Shown here: positions 47,203 through 54,543 of the stretch, piece after piece
Numbering within the stretch: the stretch's first letter is position 1
How the letters are laid out: every line of letters begins with the position of its first letter
DNA from: Phocaeicola vulgatus ATCC 8482
GTDB lineage: Bacteria; Bacteroidota; Bacteroidia; Bacteroidales; Bacteroidaceae
Length of the DNA stretch: 64,000 nt
Assembly (NCBI RefSeq): GCF_000012825.1
Contig: NC_009614.1
Span: 186,001-250,000, forward strand
Reading direction: 5' to 3'
Translations under genes and position numbers: made by a program
The notes under the pieces: generated by a model
Database searches by the model: none
What the model saw: the letters and a program-made list of their open reading frames with translations, nothing else
What the model was told of the DNA's origin: nothing

Positions 47203-49554
47203 CTATTTTATCCGAGGCATATAAAGGTATATCTGATCCAATACCACACCTTCATCCAATGCGGTAAAAATTAAACGATGGGAAGCTTTCCGTGCAACAG
47301 GAAGAACCATCCGTCGGACAGCCTGATTACACAAAACATTCTCCTTCCATTCTTCACTGCGTCCTTTGGTTTCATACGAAACAGCCTCCGTGGCACTTCC
47401 ATCCAATGAAATGGTAAAACGCAACCGTTCTCCTTCCACCGGATGATTAGGCAACAATCGTACTTCCACCTCTACAGAATCCGTTTCCCATGCAGTAAAT
47501 TCAAAAGTCAGTTCTTTATTCTTTGACACCGCCACCGCCTTCCCTTCATAGCCTAGCCCTTCACAAATTGCCGATACCCCTTCAGCGCAATCAGCGCCAT
47601 TCCATGTATAGACAGCCTGACGTTTTTCAGGCAACCCGGACGATAGTGCCTTTCTTTCCACCCGGTTGAAAACCGGAAGTCTGCGTGGTTGGAAATCCAT
47701 CATACGGTTCCATTTTGTTGTGTTATAGCGTTTTGTCAATGAAACTATACTGTCATACGCCCTGTCACTATCCGCCCAATCAGCCTTTCCATGACGCGCC
47801 AACTGGGCTGTCAGCAGTTTGTTATTCATCTGAGCAGCCGCCTGGACAGGATACTTCACCAACTGAAAATAAGTTTCTTTTTTCTGTGCAGGAAGTGCAT
47901 GCCATTCCTGCTCCACCTTATCTGACAATTGTCTGTATGCTGCCAGACGTTCATTGATTTCCTGCTCACTCCAAGGCAAATCACTGATCACTTTAAACTT
48001 AGGATCCTTCTCTTCCGTGCGGGTATTCCCCATAAATTCCGGCTTACGGATATAAGCCAAACGATAAGCTTCCTGCATGACGGGCTGTAACCGGTCAGCC
48101 CTATTTTTTCCAAACTCACGCTCCAGGAAATGACGTTGATGAGCAGCAACTCCCTGCTGCTTCACCGCTTCCAAGTTCCATGCCATATCCAGGAAAAGTT
48201 CTACCTGATATTCAGCCGGTTTAATATCTCCGACATTCAATATCCACATTTTCTGTATACCCCGCTCATATGCCAAAGACATTTGCTGGTATACCAAGGA
48301 AGGATGGACAGTCCCCAACCAAAGATAATCATGCGGACGCCCCCAATAAGATATATGATAATATACCCCGTTTCCTCCCTTACGGGCACGTTCTTCTGCT
48401 GTAGGGAAATGACGGATATAACCATAATTGTCATCACACCACATTAGCGTCACTTCATCGGGCACTTGCAGCCCGGCATGGTACACATCCAACACTTCCT
48501 TATAAGGAATAAAGACTTGAGGCACTTGGGTCACATCCTTATTTACATATTTAGTCAACAAATCGCGCTGATCCTTCAAGACCTTGGTCAAAACAGCTTT
48601 TTGTTCTTCTATGGTCTTAGCACCATTCATCGCACCGTCGTGCACGCCACGCATACCTAAAGTATACAGATTATCCAACCCTGCAACCTCCTTTACACGT
48701 TGTTCCCAAAAGGACAAGACATGAGCACTGTTGTGAACATAGTCATACTCTCCCACTCCATCCCGTTTCCACTCACCATTGGTATTCCGCATCATCGGTT
48801 CACAATGAGAAGTTCCAATGAAAATACCAAACTTATCAGCCACTTCTTTGTTGCCCGGTGTAAAATAAAAAGGTACAGAACAGCCATGCATAGCCGGCCA
48901 GAAGGTATTGGCACGCAGACGAAGCAATAACTCAAAAATCCGCTCATGTGTTTTCGGACCGATTTGTCCTTTCACATCACTTGGCTCGTATGTCTGCCAG
49001 CTCCAAGGGGTAAGCCCCCAGTCCTCATCGTTGATAAAAATCCCCCGATATTCTACGGAAGGAGACTGCATATTCCGATAAGAAGCCGGTAGTTGAAAAA
49101 TCTCTTTCTTTGCAGGGGTCGCATCTGCCCACCACTCCCATGGAGAAACGCCTATCAACCGTGAAAGTTCCATGACGCCGTATGCAGTACCACGCTTGTC
49201 ACTGCCGGCTATAACTAATTTACCAGTGGAAGAAACAGCCAGCAGAAAAGCTTCTTTTTTATTTTTTATAGGAGATAAATCAACACCTGCCTTATCGATC
49301 AAATCACTTTGTCCGATGGTTCCGACTATAATCATTCCTTTTTTACTTTCCGGAGTAACGATTATGCGGGTAGAAAAAACAGACTCTACATCACGATTGA
49401 GCAAATTCAAAGCTGTATGTACAACTTCTTCCTCTGAATTACCACAGGCAATAGTCACCGGTTCACCTGATTTCAAGATAAAAGGGTTCTGTCCATATAC
49501 TGACAAAACAGCTAAAAAGAAAGCTAGAAAAGAAATGAGTTTTTTGTATTTCAT
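47203..49554 (-). CDS. GH115 alpha-glucuronidase-family enzyme, secreted
   Basis: A 783-residue protein from the chosen ATG, with signal peptide (FFLAVLSVYGQ). It has the N-terminal small domain (KGMIIVGTIGQSDLID), the family segment SPSVEYRGIFINDEDWG, and LRLRANTFWPAMHG, VTLMWCDDNYGYIRHFP and YYHISYWGRPHDYLWL, all typical of GH115. The C-terminal beta-sandwich is present (residues about 670 onward). Known members remove alpha-1,2-linked glucuronic acid or its 4-O-methyl form, mostly from xylan; here the target is probably a glucuronic acid decoration on a pectin side chain. The frame is open to 49620, but a -7 box at 49575-49582 supports ATG 49554. Confidence 0.92.
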   Translation of the reverse strand: MKYKKLISFLAFFLAVLSVYGQNPFILKSGEPVTIACGNSEEEVVHTALNLLNRDVESVFSTRIIVTPESKKGMIIVGTIGQSDLIDKAGVDLSPIKNKKEAFLLAVSSTGKLVIAGSDKRGTAYGVMELSRLIGVSPWEWWADATPAKKEIFQLPASYRNMQSPSVEYRGIFINDEDWGLTPWSWQTYEPSDVKGQIGPKTHERIFELLLRLRANTFWPAMHGCSVPFYFTPGNKEVADKFGIFIGTSHCEPMMRNTNGEWKRDGVGEYDYVHNSAHVLSFWEQRVKEVAGLDNLYTLGMRGVHDGAMNGAKTIEEQKAVLTKVLKDQRDLLTKYVNKDVTQVPQVFIPYKEVLDVYHAGLQVPDEVTLMWCDDNYGYIRHFPTAEERARKGGNGVYYHISYWGRPHDYLWLGTVHPSLVYQQMSLAYERGIQKMWILNVGDIKPAEYQVELFLDMAWNLEAVKQQGVAAHQRHFLEREFGKNRADRLQPVMQEAYRLAYIRKPEFMGNTRTEEKDPKFKVISDLPWSEQEINERLAAYRQLSDKVEQEWHALPAQKKETYFQLVKYPVQAAAQMNNKLLTAQLARHGKADWADSDRAYDSIVSLTKRYNTTKWNRMMDFQPRRLPVFNRVERKALSSGLPEKRQAVYTWNGADCAEGVSAICEGLGYEGKAVAVSKNKELTFEFTAWETDSVEVEVRLLPNHPVEGERLRFTISLDGSATEAVSYETKGRSEEWKENVLCNQAVRRMVLPVARKASHRLIFTALDEGVVLDQIYLYMPRIK

Positions 49555-49574
49555 AGTTTTTATTTTCAATATTG

Positions 49575-49582
49575 CAAAAATA
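49575..49582 (-). promoter_or_regulatory. Promoter -7 box (TATTTTTG) of the GH115-GH28-PL11-GH105-rhaM run
   Basis: Minus-strand TATTTTTG matches TAnnTTTG 21 bp before ATG 49554 and lies inside the longer open frame. Confidence 0.6.
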
Positions 49583-49746
49583 AGACGAAATAGGATTGGA
49601 TTCCATAGAATAAGATACAATAATATGGAAATTCGTCCATAAAGCCTGTATTATTTATCGTATTTACGGTGCTTTTTACACTTACAATAAATTTATAAAA
49701 ATATAGGGAAGAGCATATAGGAATTTTCTCTTCCCCACATTAAGTA

Positions 49747-49856
49747 TCAATTTTCGTATCCGGGATTCTGTTTTAAATTACTATTTTCATTCAATGAAAT
49801 CACAGAATATATCTTCCAAAACGGTAGATTACAGAATTCAACAGGCACTAAAACAA
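49747..49856 (-). pseudogene. Remnant of a susD gene (C-terminus only)
   Basis: Minus-strand translation ending at the TGA at 49747 gives FWKIYSVISLNENSN, then LKQNPGYEN and stop. The final NPGY and the preceding pattern closely follow SusD family tails (W-P-I-P...N-P-x-L-x-Q-N-P-G-Y), but with changes and one missing residue. Only about 25-37 codons are recognisable, and no SusD body or SusC gene is found upstream. This is the place where a susCD pair would be expected in the pectin PUL. Confidence 0.65.
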
Positions 49857-50104
49857 TTACGGAAAGAATTAAAAGACTACTTACCCTTACTTCTATTCTT
49901 TTTTGCCCCTTAATAGGAACCCGTACATCCTATTATATCCTTGTACCCTATCACTTCATAACTGATATGATGATAAGAAGTGTTTCTGCCGGGAATATAT
50001 GCCTCTCCAAAAGTTGTGTCAATGTTCCCAACGCTTTACCCCGAAACAGAATAGTAGGTTCTTATCTTTCTGATTATGTTCTTCATACAAAACGCTCCTT
50101 TTTA

Positions 50105-50112
50105 CAAAAATA
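50105..50112 (-). promoter_or_regulatory. Orphan promoter -7 box (TATTTTTG) before a decayed gene start
   Basis: Minus-strand TATTTTTG, then AAAAAGGAG and an ATG at 50086. It has the full layout of a gene start, but the frame stops after 16 codons. Confidence 0.45.
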
Positions 50113-50250
50113 CAAAATAGGTGCGATAAAATATTACCCTATCCGTCTAAAGACATCTATAACCTAAGAATACAGTAATTTTTCTAACTCTATAGATTTC
50201 AAAGAGGCATATTTCTTATACAGATTTGCAGAACAAGTTGGAAGACAATA

Positions 50251-50351
50251 TGCTCTCATGCCCTCATTAACGATGATAATCATCTCATTAACAATGCACT
50301 ATATTATGAGTGTATCATCTTTATGCTCTCATAAATGCCCTCATGCCCTCA
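50251..50351. repeat. Cluster of five TGCYCTCA octamers
   Basis: TGCTCTCA at 50251 and 50324 and TGCCCTCA at 50259, 50336 and 50344, the last two in direct tandem. A palindrome GATGATAATCATC lies between the groups. The complementary TGAGGGCA recurs at 52443-52450 and 52520-52527, on the other side of the insertion sequence. Confidence 0.7.
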
Positions 50352-50611
50352 CAGTGTTTACTTTCTCACACAGACGTATATTACTTACTATCAGATACAT
50401 ACATTAATATTTATCTATTTCCCGAAATTCAAGAAACAGCCGTTTTTCAGGCTTTTTCTCTTCCATGTCATGCCCAATGCAGCCTTTACGGATTTATACC
50501 GATAGCACAAAGCATATCTCCCGATTATACGATACAAACATAGGGATGTAGTTACGCAAGGATAGGAACAGGTTTACATCAAAATTCCTTCATGATTGCT
50601 CAACCAAACTA

Positions 50612-51777
50612 CAGGGCCGACGCATTAAAAATTATTGTCCTGCAAAAGTTGTGACAAATAGTTTTCATCCCATCCCGCTTTTAGTCTTTTCAGATTCATA
50701 CTTCCTTTTGTTGTTTTCTCATTCTTAAGTATGGTAAGCGCCATCTTTGTTGCCACCGAAAAGTTTCCGGCAGCATTTTTCACCTTTTTACTGTAGTCTT
50801 CTCGAAAGGTAACATCCAGTTGCCAATGAAGATTATTCCCAATAGACCAATGCTGCCTGATGGCAGATGCAATCTTCTCAGGTCGGGTATTATCAAGTGA
50901 AGTTACATAGTATCTGACCTCTTGAGTATATTCCCCTATTGCGACTATTGTTCTTTCCGACTTTATCCTTACAACAGACTTCAACCCCACAAGTTTCTTC
51001 TTGAACATTTTCTCCATTATAGATCCATAACTGACTACAGTACAGTTTCTTTTCTCAATCCTTCCATGTCCGGCATTTTTCCGACACATGCCTGATGACT
51101 CTATTGATTATTTCATCTCTATCCTGATAATCATCAATGATTTGTTTAGCCGGTTGATATTTTTTTTTCTTATTCTCCTTTATAGCGATAATATAATTTG
51201 CATCATGCCCAATAATGGTCTGGGTTATATCTTTCTGGCATCCCATCGCGTCAATTGTAACAATACAACCACTTAGTTCCAAAGAGTTAATCAACAATGG
51301 AATAGCTGTAATCTCACTGCTTTTGTCATCTACTTTCACCTGACCTAAAGAAATTCCATTAGCGGCAGACCAGGCGGAAACCATCCATAATTTGAATCCT
51401 TCTTTTCCCCTAGTATGTTCTCCATCACATTGGCTTGGACCACGCATGAGCTTGCCATCTATAGCTACAACGCCTTTCACCTCCTGACAGACCTGTTTTA
51501 CCCAATTACGGAAGATCAACTCAAAATAATCGGGCTTTATCATACTGAAGAATCTGTTAAAAGTATCATGACTGGGGATGAACTCCAGGCTAGGTATGCG
51601 ACTCTTGAAAAAAGCAATTTTCGCATTGCCAAATTCCTCAATCTCATTCCAGGATTGGGCGCCACAGATTACAGCAGCAATGGATATATAGATAATAGTT
51701 TCCATTTTATGGACTTTTTTGCGGTTCATCCTAGGATCTTCTATTTGTTTACAAAGGTCAATTATACCAATTTTCAT
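50612..51777 (-). mobile_element. ISAs1-family insertion sequence, transposase frameshifted
   Basis: The element carries an ISAs1-type (H-repeat-associated) DDE transposase. The left end probably starts at 50612 with CAGGGCCGACGCATTA, which runs into the transposase stop codon, as is common in the family. I could not find a matching inverted end to the right of 51777, so that boundary and any target duplication are unresolved. Confidence 0.75.
50625..51777 (-). pseudogene. ISAs1-family transposase split by a frameshift
   Basis: Two overlapping frames together make one transposase of about 380 residues. The upstream part (51777 to 51055, 240 residues) has the N-terminal associated domain (IEDPRMNRKKVHKMETIIYI) and the first two catalytic Asp (VVAIDGKLMRG, IVTIDAMGCQ). 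The downstream part (51089 to 50625) has the third residue (LHWQLDVTFREDYSKK). The frames meet at a run of five A near 51082-51091: reading one base back there restores NAGHGRIEKR, the family sequence. This is most simply a one-base loss in the A run; programmed slippage is possible but the usual heptamer is absent. Confidence 0.85.
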
Positions 51778-51910
51778 GTTAGTTTATGTTTTAATATATC
51801 TTATAAAGACAAGAAAAACAATCGACATAATCAAATAATAACGCATTAATAATCAACAATATAACAAATAAATAACAAGGAATAATATAGTAAAAAATAT
51901 AATGCATCCG

Positions 51911-51990
51911 CCATAACCACGGATGTGATTAAGTCTAGTCACCTTTGTGGTTAACTTTAACCACTCTTGTGGTTAGACTTAACCACCTAG
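51911..51990. repeat. Cluster of GTGGTTAA/TTAACCAC inverted repeats
   Basis: Two near-identical palindromes, GTGGTTAACTTTAACCAC (51947-51964) and GTGGTTAGACTTAACCAC (51969-51986), lie side by side. A further TAACCAC is at 51913 and a GATTAAGTCTAGTCAC between. The 22-bp spacing is two helical turns, which would suit a dimeric DNA-binding protein. Confidence 0.75.
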
Positions 51991-52326
51991 GTAGATAAGC
52001 AATTACAAACATATAAAAAGTAGGAAAAGAAAAGAAAGAAAAGAAATAAGAGACAGGGAAATATGCACACATAGACTACCACCAACTCGATTCACAAGCC
52101 ATGCAGCTGCTTTATAAGAACGAACGTTAGGGGGTGAATGATGAAAAAGAGTAGGGTATTGTGGCAAAACAACACCGAATTTGAGCAAATTTTGCCTTTG
52201 GAGCAGTTTTTCAAATATCACTTTTCTTCTGCTACTTCAGAGAAGAAGGAAGAAGGGAGACCGCTCATGAAGATTTTCAATTACCCGAAAGGACATACGC
52301 ATAAAAAGAACTATAAATCAACAATA

Positions 52327-52422
52327 TAAATTATTCCAGACGCATTCCCTGCAAGCTGAGCATTCCCCCAAAAGCCAGCAATAAAAGTACTTTGTATCAT
52401 GCGATAAAGTCTGAATAATTTA
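52327..52422. repeat. Inverted repeat TAAATTATTCCAGAC / GTCTGAATAATTTA
   Basis: Arms at 52327-52341 and 52409-52422 pair over 14 bp with one bulged C, around a loop of about 67 nt. It directly precedes the perfect palindrome at 52429. Confidence 0.6.
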
Positions 52423-52428
52423 TTTTTA

Positions 52429-52473
52429 AGCATCGGTGTTAGTGAGGGCAATGCCCTCACTAACACCGATGCT
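52429..52473. repeat. Perfect 45-nt palindrome (22-bp arms)
   Basis: The left arm starts AGCATCGGTGTTAGTGAG and the right arm is its exact complement ending in CCGATGCT, with a single A at the centre. The inner part is TGAGGGCA-A-TGCCCTCA, the same octamer found at 50251-50351. It is followed by no T run, so a simple terminator is unlikely. Confidence 0.85.
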
Positions 52474-52820
52474 ACCACCACTAATAAGCAGTTCATTATA
52501 AATAAGTTATGGCAAAAAATGAGGGCATGATGGCATTTTCGCGTCCAACTTTCTATTATTTTTTGCCATGTCCCAATAAATTTCTTCAGATGAACCCATT
52601 TTTGCCTGTTACTGATTATTTCTAATAAGGTATCTCATAAATTATACTTTATCCACATCAACCATCGACATAAATTAAGAAACAAAAGATCATAAAATCC
52701 TTTTAGGAGAGAACAAAAGATGAAAAGTTTCTGTATTCCCCTCTGTGACATACCTACTTAAAAACAAAACATTATTCCAAAAGAATTCGCTGAAAATACA
52801 GGAAATAAAAAGGAAATCAG

Positions 52821-52828
52821 TAACTTTG
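52821..52828 (+). promoter_or_regulatory. Promoter -7 box (TAACTTTG) of the ATPase pseudogene
   Basis: TAACTTTG matches TAnnTTTG 27 bp upstream of the ATG at 52856. Confidence 0.6.
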
Positions 52829-52855
52829 TATGTTATCATTTAAAAACAAAAAAGT

Positions 52856-54406
52856 ATGGGCAATAAGATTTATCCTATCGGTATACAGAATTTTGAAAGT
52901 CTCCGCCTGGATGGCTATTTCTATATTGATAAAACAGCATTGATTTATCAATTGGTGAAATCCGGACGCTATTATTTCCTGAGCCGCCCACGCCGCTTCG
53001 GAAAAAGCCTGCTTATCTCCACTCTGGAAGCTTATTTCCAAGGGAAAAAGGAACTTTTTCAAGGACTGGCTATGGAAAAACTGGAAAAGGACTGGACAAA
53101 ATATCCCATACTGCACATTGACCTGAATACACAGAAATATGATAGTCCGCAAAGTTTGGAAAGCAAACTGAACCGTACATTGGTAACCTGGGAAAAGCTA
53201 TATGGAAGCGAGCCTGCCGAAGATTCCTTGTCCATGCGTTTTGAAGGCACCATTCAGCGCGCTTATGAACAAACAGGCCAACGTGTAGTGATTCTGGTAG
53301 ACGAATATGACAAGCCCATGTTGCAAGCCATCGGCAATAAAGAATTGCAAAATAGTTTTCGCGAAACACTTAAAGCATTCTACGGAGCATTGAAAAGCAA
53401 GGATGGCTGCATCAAATTCGCCATGCTGACAGGAGTAACTAAGTTTGGAAAAGTAAGTGTATTCAGTGATCTGAATAACCTGGATGATATTTCGATGTGG
53501 AATGAATATATAGAATTATGTGGCATCAGCGAAAAAGAAATTCATAAGAATTTGGAAACCGAACTTCATGAATTTGCAGATGTACAAAAGATGACCTATG
53601 ACAGCTTCTGCGAAAAACTAAGACAATATTATGATGGCTATCACTTCACCCACAACTCCATCGGCATGTATAATCCGTTCAGTCTGCTCAATGCTTTCAA
53701 GCGCAAGGAATTTGGCAGTTACTGGTTCGAGACGGGGACTCCTACTTACTTGGTGGAACTGCTAAAAAGACATCATTACAATCTGGAACGGATGGCACAC
53801 GAAGAGACCAATGCCCAAGTGTTGAACAGCATTGATTCGGAGTCAACCAGTCCCATTCCTGTTATCTATCAAAGTGGATATCTTACTATAAAAGGATATG
53901 ATGAAGAGTTCGGTATCTATCATTTGGGCTTTCCAAACAAAGAAGTGGAAGAAGGGTTCATACAGTTTCTTGTACCTTATTATACCAGCATGAACAACGT
54001 TGAATCTCCATTTGAGATATAAAAGTTTGTCCGTGAAATACGTTCCGGCGACTACAATTCTTTCTTCCAACGCCTGCAAAGCTTCTTTGCAGACACTACA
54101 TACGAGATTATCCGTGAACAGGAACTGCATTACGAGAATGTACTTTTCATCATCTTTAAGCTGGTAGGTTTCTATGTCAAAGTGGAGTATCACACCAGCA
54201 GGGGCCGCATAGACCTCGTTTTGCAGACAGACAAGTTTATCTATATAATGGAGTTTAAACTGAACGGAACAGCGGAAGAAGCCTTACAGCAGATTAACGA
54301 CAAGCATTACGCACTTCCTTTTGAAACAGACGGACGAAGACTGTTTAAAATAGGAGTGAACTTCAGTGCTGAAACACGGAATATTGAAAAATGGATTGTT
54401 GAATAA
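52856..54406 (+). pseudogene. AAA-ATPase-like / PD-(D/E)XK nuclease-like protein, broken by an in-frame stop
   Basis: The full frame codes for about 516 residues but has a TAA at 54020-54022, after residue 388; the same frame continues without shift to the natural stop at 54404-54406. The N-terminal part is the AAA-ATPase_like domain (YPIGIQNFESLR, Walker A SRPRRFGKSLLIST, Walker B VVILVDEYDKPML). The C-terminal part, after the stop, is the DUF1703 nuclease-like domain (GRIDLVLQTDKFIYIMEFKL, QINDKHYALPF, KIGVNFSAETRNIEKW). This family is abundant and often multi-copy in Bacteroidales; its role is not known. The promoter and reading frame are otherwise well kept, so inactivation looks recent. 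The truncated product would keep the ATPase part. Confidence 0.92.
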
Positions 54407-54437
54407 TGATTCTGTCATTTCTATTATTTTGAATATT

Positions 54438-54488
54438 AGTGAAGAATCTGTAAACAATAAAAGAGTTGTTGTAAACAGATTCTTCACT
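54438..54488. repeat. Inverted repeat after the ATPase pseudogene
   Basis: Perfect 14-bp arms AGTGAAGAATCTGT and ACAGATTCTTCACT, with AACAA/TTGTT inside the loop extending the pairing. It lies between convergent genes (stops at 54406 and 54544) and may end transcripts, though T runs are poor. Confidence 0.6.
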
Positions 54489-54543
54489 CATGTTCAGGAT
54501 GATAAGCTATACAATGATATCATCAAACAGATACGAAAATATC

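Larger units (their letters stand above)
49860..50611. other. Decayed intergenic tract between the susD remnant and the insertion sequence
   Basis: No intact gene was found. On the minus strand, a -7 box (50105-50112), a GGAG and an ATG at 50086 start a frame (MKNIIRKIRTYYSVSG) that stops after 16 codons. Past the stop the same frame reads on with plausible protein-like sequence (GEAYIPGRNTSYHHISYEV) to another stop near 49925. This looks like a gene start that has decayed. The right part (50251-50351) carries repeated TGCCCTCA/TGCTCTCA octamers. The rest shows nothing. Confidence 0.5.
51778..52820. other. Gene-poor tract with several palindromes between the insertion sequence and the ATPase gene
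   Basis: About 1 kb with no recognisable gene. It contains a GTGGTTAA palindrome cluster (51911-51990), a pair of inverted arms at 52327-52341 and 52409-52422, and a perfect 45-nt palindrome (52429-52473). A TGAGGGCATGATGGCAT motif lies at 52520-52536. A 63-codon frame at 52138-52329 starts ATGATG but resembles nothing known, and I do not call it a gene. Confidence 0.6.

Noticed and set aside
49967..50167. A 66-codon plus-strand frame in the decayed tract
   Set aside because: No recognisable protein; the minus strand of the same stretch holds the more gene-like signals.
50251..50351. Octamer cluster as a CRISPR array
   Set aside because: Repeat units are only 8 bp, unevenly spaced, and no cas genes are in the window.
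51820..51860. AACGCATTAATAATC as a possible right end of the insertion sequence
   Set aside because: It resembles the left end (GACGCATTAAAAATT) but is in the same orientation, whereas terminal repeats must be inverted.
52138..52329. A 63-codon plus-strand frame starting ATGATG before the ATPase pseudogene
   Set aside because: No family resemblance, no -7 box at a sensible distance, and it ends within a repeat-rich stretch.
54438..54488. Inverted repeat as an invertible promoter (phase variation)
   Set aside because: The arms enclose only 23 bp, with no promoter inside and no invertase gene nearby.
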